Assembly (NCBI GenBank): GCA_947625375.1
Contig: CANQOC010000019.1
Coordinates: forward strand, 1-42,139
Source of the DNA: an uncultured Clostridia bacterium
GTDB taxonomy: Bacteria; Bacillota; Clostridia; Oscillospirales; Ruminococcaceae
DNA length: 42,139 nt
Direction: 5' to 3'
The translations under genes were made by a program, and so were the position numbers. The stretch's first letter is position 1. Each line of letters begins with the position of its first letter. Positions 1 to 7,430 of this stretch are shown here, piece by piece. A model generated the notes under the pieces. That model searched no databases. It had not been told where the DNA came from and worked only from the letters and a program-made list of their open reading frames with translations.

Positions 1-75
1 GGTGGACCCGATGGGACTCGAACCCACGGTCTCCGCGTTGCGAACGCGGCGCTTTACCAACTAAGCTACGAGCCC
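1..75 (-). tRNA. tRNA-Ala (anticodon CGC)
   Basis: The minus strand folds as a complete cloverleaf. The anticodon loop is TTCGCAA inside a CCGCG/CGCGG stem, so the anticodon is CGC and it reads GCG alanine codons. The T loop is GTTCGAG-type. The acceptor stem pairs GGGCTCG with CGGGTCC and contains the G3-U70 wobble that alanyl-tRNA synthetase recognises. The discriminator base is A and the next two bases are CC. The window ends there, so it cannot be seen whether the final A of CCA is encoded. Confidence 0.96.
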
Positions 76-212
76 GTGTCAACCTTATTCATTTTAGCGT
101 GTCGGCACCGATTTGTCAAGACCTTTTCAAAACTTTTTTCACTCCCCCGGTCATGTCATCTCCCCCTCGCTTTCAATATGCCTCCGAACCCGCCAATCCT
201 CCCTCCGCCCTC

Positions 213-282
213 TATCCTCTATCTTCTATCTTCTAATCTCTATTCTCCATCTTCTACCCTCCAACCTCCAACTTCTAACTTC
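213..282 (+). repeat. Ten tandem degenerate heptamers (YANYYTC)
   Basis: This pyrimidine-rich tract divides without remainder into ten 7-base units, for example TATCTTC, TAATCTC, CAACTTC and TAACTTC. Position 2 is always A, and the last two bases are always TC. There is no G in the tract. The same heptamers recur in other intergenic gaps of the window (10385, 25467, 27311, 40442, 41926 and 42024). The rest of the gap from 76 to 384 holds this tract, a palindrome and a promoter; nothing else was recognised in it. Confidence 0.85.
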
Positions 283-283
283 T

Positions 284-308
284 TGATGTGGCCGTTACGG
301 CCACATCA
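284..308. repeat. Perfect palindrome upstream of a promoter
   Basis: Eleven-base arms (TGATGTGGCCG and CGGCCACATCA) flank a TTA loop. It lies 15 bases before the -35 box of the hydrolase promoter and directly after the heptamer tract. It could be an operator or a hairpin that ends transcription arriving from the left. There is no T-run, so a classical terminator is unlikely on the plus strand. Confidence 0.75.
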
Positions 309-323
309 CTTCTGCCTATCTGC

Positions 324-352
324 TTGACTTCTCCTCACCTCTCGTATATAAT
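324..352 (+). promoter_or_regulatory. Sigma-A type promoter of the alpha/beta hydrolase gene
   Basis: TTGACT (324-329) and TATAAT (347-352) are separated by 17 bases, which is the optimal housekeeping spacing. The start codon of the hydrolase follows 32 bases downstream. Confidence 0.85.
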
Positions 353-384
353 AGAGTTATACCAACACGAAAGCGGGGTAAAGC

Positions 385-1356
385 ATGAAAAAATCAACAG
401 CTATCGCACTGGCGGCAGCGGCGGGAGTCGGGGCGGCGCTCGCGGCGGCGGTGCTTCTTGTCGCCGATAAGACATACCGCGTCACCTGTCTCCAGACTAA
501 AAAACAGAAAAAACGCAACTCCGACCCTCATATTGAGCTCGGACACGAGCAGTATGCCGACATCAGTCCGAAAATGCACGAGTTAATCAACGAAGAAGAG
601 GCGACCGAGTGCGAAAAGGTCGAAATAACCTCGTCCGCCGACGGAATCACCCTTCGGGGGAGATACTATGAATTCAACGCCGGCGCACCTCTGATAATTT
701 TCTTCCACGGATACCGCGGAACCGCTCTGCGCGACGGCTGCGGCGGCTTCAAGCTCGCGCGCGACTCGGGGCGGAATATCCTCATGGTCGACCAGCGCGC
801 GAACAGCGACAGCGACGGAAAGGTCATCACCTTCGGCATCAGAGAGCGCATCGACTGCCGCGATTGGGCGGAATATGCCGTGCGGCGCTTCGGCGATGAC
901 GTAAAGATAATCCTCACCGGCGTCTCGCTCGGCGCGGCGACCGTTCTGATGGCGTCCGACGCCGGTCTTCCCGAAAATGTTAAGTGCATAATCGCGGACT
1001 GCGGCTATTCGTCTCCGAAAGAGATTATCTGCAAGGCCGCGAGCGAGGGCGGATATCCCGCAAAGCTCTGCTACCCGCTTTTAAAGGCGTCATGCAAAAT
1101 CCGCGCCGGCTTCGACCTCGACTCCTCGAGCGCGCTCGAGTCTGTCAGTCACACAAATATCCCGATTCTGATTATCCACGGCGACGACGACCGCTATGTC
1201 CCGTGCGAGATGGCATACCGGATTTACGAGGCCTGCGCCTCGCCCAAAAAGGAGCTCCTCATAATCCCCGGCGCGCCTCACGCCGCCGCCTACATGGTCG
1301 ACGAAAAGACCTATACCGACACCGCCAACCGCTTCATCTCCGAGTGCCTTGCGTGA
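385..1356 (+). CDS. Membrane-anchored alpha/beta hydrolase
   Basis: This is a 323-residue serine hydrolase of the alpha/beta fold, close to the family often annotated as S9-like or YqkD-like hydrolases. Residues 5-27 are an Ala/Val-rich hydrophobic segment after two lysines, which would act as an N-terminal membrane anchor or uncleaved signal and place the enzyme outside the membrane. The oxyanion region HGYRG is near residue 108. The nucleophile elbow GVSLG gives Ser181. Asp269 lies in HGDDDRYVP and His299 in PGAPH, completing a Ser-Asp-His triad. The substrate cannot be told from sequence; an esterase, lipase or peptidase activity is possible. It has its own promoter and is monocistronic. 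The ribosome binding site is weak (a GGGG run before the ATG). The next gene is on the opposite strand. Confidence 0.9.
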   Translation: MKKSTAIALAAAAGVGAALAAAVLLVADKTYRVTCLQTKKQKKRNSDPHIELGHEQYADISPKMHELINEEEATECEKVEITSSADGITLRGRYYEFNAGAPLIIFFHGYRGTALRDGCGGFKLARDSGRNILMVDQRANSDSDGKVITFGIRERIDCRDWAEYAVRRFGDDVKIILTGVSLGAATVLMASDAGLPENVKCIIADCGYSSPKEIICKAASEGGYPAKLCYPLLKASCKIRAGFDLDSSSALESVSHTNIPILIIHGDDDRYVPCEMAYRIYEACASPKKELLIIPGAPHAAAYMVDEKTYTDTANRFISECLA

Positions 1357-1452
1357 CGGAACAGAAGACCTCAGATGAAAGAGCATGAGACCGAAATCCG
1401 GGAGCACATGAAGTCGGGCGAAGCAATATAATAAAGTCATTTTAGGTGAGAC

Positions 1453-1493
1453 TCAAAAAAGAGCGCACGATACACACAGCACCGTGCGCTCTT
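1453..1493 (-). terminator. Rho-independent terminator of the sigma/1214-residue protein operon
   Basis: Read on the minus strand, an 11-bp stem (AAGAGCGCACG with CGTGCGCTCTT) is followed by a run of six T. It lies 17 bases after the stop codon of the gene at 1511-5155. The hydrolase converges on it from the other side, but the T-rich stretch on the plus strand is weaker. Confidence 0.88.
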
Positions 1494-1510
1494 AATCTTT
1501 CTCGGCGCTT

Positions 1511-4500
1511 TTATTCCTCAATCTCGTAATACTCCGGCTTCACCGCGGGCACATAGTACACCCCGTAGTCACCCTCGGTACAGCCGCGCCAGCCGGCGGC
1601 GGAGCAATAAAGCTTGTAATACGGCACTCCGTCCGTGCCGTACACCAGCTCGACATACTCGACGTCCGCCGATGTCTTGCCGCTCTCGTCAAACGCCGTC
1701 CAAACGTACCCGCCGCTGTCCAAAAGCCTGAGAGCCTCCTCCGGCGTGATGGCGGGATAGTCGCCGACCTTGCGGTACTGCTTCTCAAAAGCTCCCGGAA
1801 CGCCGTAGCAGATGATTGTCCCCTCGTCCATGAAGTCGATGCTGTTCAGGCTGAAATTGATAACCGTTTTAACGATGTCGTTTCGGTCAATCTCGGGCAG
1901 AGTGCCGTCGTCATAGGGTATAAGCTCGCCGACGCAGGGGTGATACATCGTGACGAAGCAGTTCCCGCTCTGTGTGCCGTTGACCGAGGTGACTCCCGCG
2001 TCGTTGTTCCCGATAAGCCACTCATATTTCATCAGCAAATCGTCCTTGGCGTTCTCCGCCTCCTCGCGGGTCGCGCCGAAGTAAAACCCGACCTTTGCGC
2101 CTTCGGGGAGGTCAAAACCCGCGTCGATGCTGATGTCGGCGCGATAGAGCAGCGCGTCGGTCACGCGAACGGACACTTTAATGCCGTCCTTTTCAAAGCT
2201 CATCTCCGTCGGCTCGCAATATTCTTCCGAAAGGTCTTCGCCGACCTTTTCGCTGAGCTCTTCAAGCTCCTCCGGGGTGATTCCGTTGTCCTCGATTTCG
2301 ATTCCGTCGGGGTCGAAGCCGAAGCCGATTGCATAGAACCTCAGCGCCTCGCGCATAAATTCCCGGTCGACGTTTTCAATCATGCCGTTTTGCTCAAGGT
2401 TTCTCGACATCACCCGCTCATAGACCGGCAGGGTGTCTCCCTCGGAGATGTCAAGCTGCCGCCAAGGGTTGCCGGTGTCAAGGTTTTCGGCGCTTCCCGC
2501 GCTGTATATCTCGCCGCCGAGCGAAAGCGTCTCACCCGTGACCCTGAACGTCGGAAGACTTGCCCCCTCGCTGTCCGGGACAAAGAGTCCGCGGTTATAA
2601 AGCTCTGTGCGCATAAAATCCGAAAGGCTCCGAAGCGTCGACTTCTGTGTGAAACGAATCGGGTTGTTCTTTGTGGTCGTGATGACCTCCCGCTCGCTCT
2701 CTGTCATTTCAAGGTCGAGATTGGGATATGCCGGGCTTTCAAACCGTGTGCGCAGCGAGTCGATGTGATACGCGATTTTTACGTCGGTCTCGCCGCCGTC
2801 CGAATCCGTCCCCTTTAAGCAGAAAAGCATGAATTCAAGCAGCTTGCTCTTGGGAACCTTAATCTCCGAATCGCCGTCATTGAAGAACGAGAGAAGCCTG
2901 TCGCCGACGGCATAGGGCGGATATCCGTCCTCCTGAGTATCCTCCGTACCCCAGCCGGCAACGTCGAAGTAATAGTCGAGCGGTCTGTCGTTCAGGACGT
3001 CATAAAACGCGTGCGCGCGGTAAAGCGTCCTCATGCTGTATATGTCGTCCGCAAATTCTTCGTGAAGATTCTCCGCCTCTTCCCTGCTGTAGACATATGT
3101 TATCTCATAAGCTATCCCCGAAAGCCGACCGCTCATTTCGTTCAGCACCTCGTCGAGACTCTCCGGAATTCCCGTACAGGGTACGGTGTCGACCGCGTGT
3201 ATGCGCTCATAAACCGGCTCGGAGGAATACTCGAGCGCCGCGACTTCGATAGGTTCTTCTTTAAAGCTGCCGCCGAACCCCAAGACCCCGGGGCCGAATC
3301 TTCCCTCGCTAAGGTTTTCGAGCGGCGTTTTCTCCGCTCCGTCGACTATTTCCTTAAGCTTTTCGGCGAGCTCTTCGGGGTCGTATGCTCCGTGATAAAC
3401 TGCGGGATTATATGTCGAAGAAGTGACCATGCTCGCGGTTTCGTCCGTCAAATAGTCGGTAAGGCCGTCTTCAAGCTCGGGGACCCTCTGGCCCCTTGCA
3501 AGAAGGTATTCCCCGCCGCCGATATTTTCAACGTCATACACAAACGCATAGCACTTGAATGCGCGGTTAAAGTCGGATACCTCAGAATCGCGGAACAAAA
3601 GCAGCGCTGCCTCGTCGCCCGAGGTGTACGGAGGCGAACCGCTTTCCTGCATTTTAACGCTCCCCGCCATTCTGAAAATTATATCCTTATGCATCGCTTT
3701 TTCGGCAAAGTAGTCATAAAGAACGGTCGCACGGTAGAAAGTGGCTTGATCGTCCTGCGCGCCGGTCGTATAGCCGTTCAGCCAAAGCGCGTCGCCGCCG
3801 TCTAAAACCTCATTGACCCTGACCTTATAGAACGAGCCTATCTGCGCGTTGAAGTCCCTGTCAGAAAACAGTTCTTCAAGGCTCTCGTCGTATAAGGTCG
3901 CGGGCTTTGCGTCGCTCATCGCGCCGTCATAATATCCCAAGTTCCGATACTCCGGAATATCCGAAGACGAGAACGGCATAAGCCTGACCTCTTCGCTTGT
4001 CGAAAGGCCGCTTTCCTCGAAATATCGCGGCTCTATCGCCGGAACGCAATAGACGTTATAGAGCTTCATGTCCATGACCCGCTCGATTGCCCCGTTCGGG
4101 TCATAGACCCAGATTTTATAGCAAGGATACCAGTATTCCCCGCCGAGGTCATATGAAAGCTCGATTTTCTCGATGTTCTCCCGGTCGCGGACGTCGCCGT
4201 CCGACGCTCCGGCATAAAACCCCTGTTCAAAGAGCTCAACCGCCTCCTCCGCGCTGACGGTCGGATAGTCGCCGAGGCTTTCGGCATCGCGCAGGCTGTA
4301 CGAAAACGTCAGCGAGCCGTCCTCCCCGCGCGTCACCGTCACCGAGCGAAGCTCCTTATTTATAAACTGCCCGACGGCGCCGCCCCCGCCCTCGTAAAAG
4401 CTGACGGTAAAATGCTGCTCCCCGTCGGCGTCTCTTTCGCCGCCGTCGATGCTGACCGCGGGGTCGCCGAGCATCAGCCGGTCGGCGTAGTTTTTCAGGA

Positions 4501-5155
4501 TATATTCCGCAAAGCCGTCCTCGCCGTCAAGCTCCGGCAAGTCCGCCGCGACGGTCACCTCCGCGCCGAATTGACCCGCGGATACCGATATCCCGCCGCT
4601 TTCGGCGCTCATCTTCTGCGTCTGATATACCCCATCGGCGACGTCGAGCGCACTCGGGTCAAGACCCCAAGCCTTCGCACAGGTGTCGAGGTTCCCGCGG
4701 ATTTTATCGACGTCGACGCGGTCGGGATATATCGGGCTCTTATAGACCGGCAATTTTTCGGGGATATCCTCCGCCGAAAGCGGCTCGGCGCCCCTTAAGT
4801 CCTCGGGGCCGTTTTTCAGGAACACTCCCCGCCCGCCGTTTTCGGAATAATCCTGCGGCATGGCAATCCGGGGCAGACCGTCCACCAGAACCGGCACGGG
4901 TTCGCCCGGCTCATAAATCCCGGTGCTCTCATAAGTGACCTCCGGGGAGTCGGGCCGCTTTCTCTCTATATCAACACTTCTTGAAACGCCGATTCCCGCG
5001 GCAACGACAATCCCGACGCATGCCGCCGCGGCCGCGTATTTAATCCAGGTTCTGCTCTTTTTTGCGGCCGGACCGGTCTCCCGCGCCTCCGCCGCCTCCG
5101 CGACGGTTTTGTCGGAAAGATGATTCAGCGACGACATAAAATCAAGCTTTTTCAC
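1511..5155 (-). CDS. Large membrane-anchored protein coupled to an ECF sigma factor, with A-B-B'-A' internal duplication
   Basis: This protein of 1214 residues has no family I can name with confidence. Residues 1-36 are a hydrophilic N-terminus, 39-57 a single transmembrane segment, and the rest an acidic, Tyr-rich domain predicted to lie outside the cell. By position and topology it takes the place of an anti-sigma factor: its GTG start overlaps the sigma gene stop (GTGA), with AAGGAGG just upstream. The outer part is built of repeats. Block A (about 135-380) and block A' (about 909-1214) share LPVY, a DYP-[AT]-[IV]-EEA-L/F element and a final YxVPA[IV][EK]P[RE]Y[FY]E ending. Blocks B (about 385-560) and B' (about 640-805) share YRA-x3-YD, D-x-FR/DVAG and PPY-x2-GD. 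Sensing of an envelope signal is inferred from context only. The usual anti-sigma zinc motif (HxxxCxxC) is absent. Length is far above that of ordinary anti-sigma proteins. Confidence 0.85.
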   Translation of the reverse strand: MKKLDFMSSLNHLSDKTVAEAAEARETGPAAKKSRTWIKYAAAAACVGIVVAAGIGVSRSVDIERKRPDSPEVTYESTGIYEPGEPVPVLVDGLPRIAMPQDYSENGGRGVFLKNGPEDLRGAEPLSAEDIPEKLPVYKSPIYPDRVDVDKIRGNLDTCAKAWGLDPSALDVADGVYQTQKMSAESGGISVSAGQFGAEVTVAADLPELDGEDGFAEYILKNYADRLMLGDPAVSIDGGERDADGEQHFTVSFYEGGGGAVGQFINKELRSVTVTRGEDGSLTFSYSLRDAESLGDYPTVSAEEAVELFEQGFYAGASDGDVRDRENIEKIELSYDLGGEYWYPCYKIWVYDPNGAIERVMDMKLYNVYCVPAIEPRYFEESGLSTSEEVRLMPFSSSDIPEYRNLGYYDGAMSDAKPATLYDESLEELFSDRDFNAQIGSFYKVRVNEVLDGGDALWLNGYTTGAQDDQATFYRATVLYDYFAEKAMHKDIIFRMAGSVKMQESGSPPYTSGDEAALLLFRDSEVSDFNRAFKCYAFVYDVENIGGGEYLLARGQRVPELEDGLTDYLTDETASMVTSSTYNPAVYHGAYDPEELAEKLKEIVDGAEKTPLENLSEGRFGPGVLGFGGSFKEEPIEVAALEYSSEPVYERIHAVDTVPCTGIPESLDEVLNEMSGRLSGIAYEITYVYSREEAENLHEEFADDIYSMRTLYRAHAFYDVLNDRPLDYYFDVAGWGTEDTQEDGYPPYAVGDRLLSFFNDGDSEIKVPKSKLLEFMLFCLKGTDSDGGETDVKIAYHIDSLRTRFESPAYPNLDLEMTESEREVITTTKNNPIRFTQKSTLRSLSDFMRTELYNRGLFVPDSEGASLPTFRVTGETLSLGGEIYSAGSAENLDTGNPWRQLDISEGDTLPVYERVMSRNLEQNGMIENVDREFMREALRFYAIGFGFDPDGIEIEDNGITPEELEELSEKVGEDLSEEYCEPTEMSFEKDGIKVSVRVTDALLYRADISIDAGFDLPEGAKVGFYFGATREEAENAKDDLLMKYEWLIGNNDAGVTSVNGTQSGNCFVTMYHPCVGELIPYDDGTLPEIDRNDIVKTVINFSLNSIDFMDEGTIICYGVPGAFEKQYRKVGDYPAITPEEALRLLDSGGYVWTAFDESGKTSADVEYVELVYGTDGVPYYKLYCSAAGWRGCTEGDYGVYYVPAVKPEYYEIEE

Positions 5156-5706
5156 AGCTGCCAGCCCTCCTTTTCAAGATAGGATTTAAGTCCCTGACGC
5201 GTCCGGTAGAGAAGGCTCTTTACCGCCGACTCGCTGACCCCTTGGCGCGCGGCAATCTCGCGGAGAGTGTCCGCAAAGAAGTACCGCTGTACAAAAGCCG
5301 TCCGCGCCTCATACGACACCGTGCCGAGATATCTGTCGACCGCTTCGCCCAAAAGCTTTCCGTCCAGAATGTCGCCGCCGCCGTCCGAGACAATGTCCCC
5401 GAGCTCCTCGAGCGACACAGTAAACTCCGAGGCGACACGCTTTTTCCGCCTCTTCGTCCGATACGCGTCAATCGAAAGCTCGCGCGCAATCTTTCCGAGA
5501 TACGTCCTCAGCATCGACGGCCTCTGCGGCGGGATTGAGTTCCACGCCCGAAACAGCGTCTCGTTGACGATTTCGCGCGCGTCCTCGAGGTCGGAGAGAA
5601 TATTCACCGCGACCTTTGATATATAGCTTTTGTACTTGTTCTCGGCCTCTTTAAGCGCTGCCTCGTTCCTGTTCCAGAACATCTCGACAATAACTTCGTC
5701 CTGCAT
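5152..5706 (-). CDS. ECF-type RNA polymerase sigma factor
   Basis: This is a sigma-70 family factor of about 184 residues with only regions 2 and 4. Region 2 is around DAREIVNETLFRAWNSI, the DNA-melting and -10 recognition helix. Region 4 is the C-terminal helix-turn-helix around LREIAARQGVSESAVKSLL, which contacts the -35 element. The chosen ATG at 5706 has GGGAG seven bases upstream. A reading frame continues nine codons further to 5733, but that ATG has no ribosome binding site. It is the first gene of a two-gene unit: its stop codon overlaps the GTG start of the large membrane protein, so the two products are probably made together, as in sigma/anti-sigma pairs. A GAAAC-N15-GTC motif upstream could be an autoregulated promoter. 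Target genes are unknown. Confidence 0.92.
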   Translation of the reverse strand: MQDEVIVEMFWNRNEAALKEAENKYKSYISKVAVNILSDLEDAREIVNETLFRAWNSIPPQRPSMLRTYLGKIARELSIDAYRTKRRKKRVASEFTVSLEELGDIVSDGGGDILDGKLLGEAVDRYLGTVSYEARTAFVQRYFFADTLREIAARQGVSESAVKSLLYRTRQGLKSYLEKEGWQL

Positions 5707-5744
5707 TTTTTCACTCCCTAAAATGTCCTTCATAAATATATCCC

Positions 5745-5767
5745 GACAAAACCGCCCCCGGGGTTTC
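5745..5767 (-). promoter_or_regulatory. Candidate ECF-dependent promoter of the sigma factor operon
   Basis: On the minus strand GAAAC (5763-5767) and GTC (5745-5747) are 15 bases apart, resembling the AAC ... GTC pattern of many ECF promoters. It lies about 40 bases before the sigma start codon. This is a short motif, so a chance match is possible. Confidence 0.4.
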
Positions 5768-5787
5768 GCAAAAATCCGAAAAATACA

Positions 5788-5819
5788 GAAAAACGCACCC
5801 TTGGAATAAAGGGTGCGTT
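5788..5819 (-). terminator. Terminator of the tRNA-Gln pair
   Basis: On the minus strand a perfect 9-bp stem (AACGCACCC with GGGTGCGTT, ten-base loop) runs into a T-tract. It starts directly at the CCA end of the downstream tRNA-Gln gene and so ends the tRNA transcript before the sigma factor unit. Confidence 0.9.
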
Positions 5820-5894
5820 GGCTGCGGCACTAGGATTCGAACCTAGGGAATGCTGGAGTCAGAGTCCAGTGCCTTACCACTTGGCGATGCCGCA
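5819..5894 (-). tRNA. tRNA-Gln (anticodon CTG)
   Basis: On the minus strand the acceptor arms TGCGGCA and TGCCGCA pair perfectly. The anticodon loop CTCTGAC in a CTGGA/TCCAG stem gives anticodon CTG (CAG codons). The T loop contains GTTCGAA. The discriminator is G, and CCA is encoded in the gene. It is the second gene of a pair 20 bases after tRNA-Gln(TTG), and a terminator follows at once. Confidence 0.96.
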
Positions 5895-5914
5895 ATATTC
5901 GCTATGTGGGGCTT

Positions 5915-5990
5915 TGGCTGGGATAGGTGGATTCGAACCACCGGAATGACGGAGTCAAAGTCCGCTGCCTTACCGCTTGGCTATATCCCA
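5915..5990 (-). tRNA. tRNA-Gln (anticodon TTG)
   Basis: On the minus strand the acceptor arms TGGGATA and TATCCCA pair perfectly. The anticodon loop CTTTGAC in a GCGGA/TCCGT stem gives anticodon TTG (CAA and, by wobble, CAG). The discriminator is G and the CCA end is encoded. It is transcribed ahead of tRNA-Gln(CTG), so both glutamine codons are served by one transcript. Confidence 0.96.
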
Positions 5991-6094
5991 AGATTGCTGA
6001 AATCGGACAGCGTTTTACACAGCTTTGTTATTATATCAAATCCGACCGCAAAATGCAAGGGGTTTTTAAAAATTTTTTTAAAATTTTTTGCCGC

Positions 6095-6568
6095 TCATCT
6101 TTCGCCGAGTAAAGCGACCGCGCTCGCGGCAATCCCCTCGCCGCTCCCCGTGAACCCGAGTCCCTCCTCGGTAGTCGCCTTGACCGAAATCCTTCCGACG
6201 TCGACCCCCGCCGCCTCGGCGATGTTTTTTCTCATCTCGGCGATATGCGGCATAAGCTTCGGTGCCTGTGCGATGACCGTCGCGTCGATGTTTTCGACAT
6301 AATACCCCGCCTCCGCCGTCCGCTTTATAACCTCTTTTAAAAGCACGATGCTGTCGGCACCGGAATATTCGGGGTCGGTGTCGGGAAAGAGCTTCCCGAT
6401 GTCCCCGAGCGCCGCCGCGCCCAAAATCGCGTCCATAACCGCATGCACCAGGACGTCGGCGTCCGAGTGCCCCAAAAGTCCCTTTTCATAGTCAATCTCG
6501 ACCCCGCCGAGGACAAGCCTTCGCCCCCCGACAAGCCTGTGAACGTCATACCCCTGTCCGATTCTCAT
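6095..6568 (-). CDS. ispF: 2-C-methyl-D-erythritol 2,4-cyclodiphosphate synthase
   Basis: This is an enzyme of the MEP isoprenoid pathway. It cyclises 4-diphosphocytidyl-methylerythritol 2-phosphate, releasing CMP. The protein is 157 residues, the usual IspF length. It starts [11 protein letters not shown], with the metal-binding Asp8 and His10. It contains [20 protein letters not shown] with a further metal ligand and substrate contacts, FPDTDPE, and the C-terminal [12 protein letters not shown] motif that binds the CDP moiety. The ATG lies in an ATGA overlap with the stop of ispD and has GGAGGGAG upstream, so the two genes are translationally coupled. It is the last gene of the unit. Cytoplasmic; the active form is a homotrimer in the family. 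Confidence 0.97.
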   Translation of the reverse strand: MRIGQGYDVHRLVGGRRLVLGGVEIDYEKGLLGHSDADVLVHAVMDAILGAAALGDIGKLFPDTDPEYSGADSIVLLKEVIKRTAEAGYYVENIDATVIAQAPKLMPHIAEMRKNIAEAAGVDVGRISVKATTEEGLGFTGSGEGIAASAVALLGER

Positions 6569-7242
6569 TTTTCTCCCTCCAAAAATCTCTCCGCCAAAGC
6601 GATGTCCTCCTCGGTCGTAAGCTTGATGTTCCTGTAGCTCCCGACTGTGATGTGCGGGACGATTCCGACCTCGTCGAAAAGCTGCGCCTCGTCGGTGTAT
6701 TCCCCCGAGGCGTTTTCGAGGACATATCCGAAAAGCCGCGCCGAAAAGCTCTGAGGCGTCCTGACCGTATAAAGCCGGTCCCTCGGCGGGCAATAGCTCT
6801 CCCCGCCGTCATAAAACCTTATTGTGTCCTTCACCGGCGTACAGACGACCGACGTCCCGTACCTGAACGCGTCCCCGACCGAGTCCGAGACCTCTTTCTC
6901 CGAGACAAGGGGCCGCGCCCCGTCGTGAATGACGACGATTTCGCCGTCGATGAGCTTAAAAGCGTTCTTGACCGACTGCGGCCGGTTCTCCCCGGCTTCG
7001 GCGAAGCATACCGGAAGTCCGCGAAGCTCTTCGGAATATGTCTTCCAAAGCTCGGGCGGCGCCGCGACGACAAGCCTTTTTATGTCCGCACAGCTTAAAA
7101 GCGCCTCGGCCGACCGCCTTATGCAGCTTTTTCCGCAAAGGTCAATCAAAAGCTTGTTCCTGCCCATTCTCTCGCTCTTTCCGCCGCATGCAAGTATCGC
7201 CGCCGCCTCGCGCGACCTCGGCATATACCTCTCAAGCTCCAA
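6565..7242 (-). CDS. ispD: 2-C-methyl-D-erythritol 4-phosphate cytidylyltransferase
   Basis: This enzyme transfers CMP from CTP to methylerythritol 4-phosphate, the third step of the MEP pathway. The nucleotide-binding loop [15 protein letters not shown] is at the N-terminus. The [12 protein letters not shown] segment, the VRTPQSF motif and the terminal [13 protein letters not shown] element are all typical of IspD. About 225 residues, normal for the family. The frame continues three codons up to a GTG at 7251, but the AAAGGAG ribosome binding site overlaps that GTG. The TTG at 7242 is 8 bases from it and is preferred. It is coupled to ispF by an ATGA overlap and driven by a strong promoter at 7264-7292. 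Confidence 0.96.
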   Translation of the reverse strand: MELERYMPRSREAAAILACGGKSERMGRNKLLIDLCGKSCIRRSAEALLSCADIKRLVVAAPPELWKTYSEELRGLPVCFAEAGENRPQSVKNAFKLIDGEIVVIHDGARPLVSEKEVSDSVGDAFRYGTSVVCTPVKDTIRFYDGGESYCPPRDRLYTVRTPQSFSARLFGYVLENASGEYTDEAQLFDEVGIVPHITVGSYRNIKLTTEEDIALAERFLEGEK

Positions 7243-7263
7243 AAAAATCACTCCTTTGATAAT

Positions 7264-7292
7264 AATATAGCGAAGTTGCCGGGGATTGTCAA
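7264..7292 (-). promoter_or_regulatory. Promoter of ispD-ispF
   Basis: On the minus strand TTGACA (7287-7292) and TATATT (7264-7269) are 17 bases apart. It is divergent from the lipoprotein promoter at 7373-7400, with TGTAAC-type repeats between them. Confidence 0.85.
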
Positions 7293-7305
7293 GGACACAG
7301 AGATT

Positions 7306-7362
7306 GTTACATTTTTGTAACCCGCCGCGAAAAACTGTAATAATTGTGTAACCATTTGTAAC
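7306..7362. promoter_or_regulatory. Phased TGTAAC repeats between divergent promoters
   Basis: A perfect inverted repeat GTTACA-TTTT-TGTAAC lies at 7306-7321. Further TGTAAT/TGTAAC copies start at 7336, 7347 and 7357. Copy-to-copy distances are 20, 11 and 10 bases, so all lie on one face of the helix, ending 10 bases before the -35 box of the lipoprotein promoter. This is the layout of an operator for an OmpR/PhoB-type response regulator or a similar tandem-binding activator. The regulator itself is not in the window. Confidence 0.6.
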
Positions 7363-7372
7363 CGCTCTGTTC

Positions 7373-7400
7373 TTGAATTCGCGGGAAGATATGGTATACT
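7373..7400 (+). promoter_or_regulatory. Promoter of the NlpC/P60-like lipoprotein gene
   Basis: TTGAAT (7373-7378) and TATACT (7395-7400) are 16 bases apart. The start codon follows at 7431, with GGGAGGG upstream of it. The slightly short spacer fits a promoter that is helped by an activator at the phased repeats. Confidence 0.7.
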
Positions 7401-7430
7401 TGAATCATACCAAGCAAGGGAGGGTTCGGA

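Noticed and set aside
1375..1431. 18-codon reading frame after the hydrolase gene
   Set aside because: It begins with ATG and encodes a charged peptide, but it has no ribosome binding site and is short enough to arise by chance.
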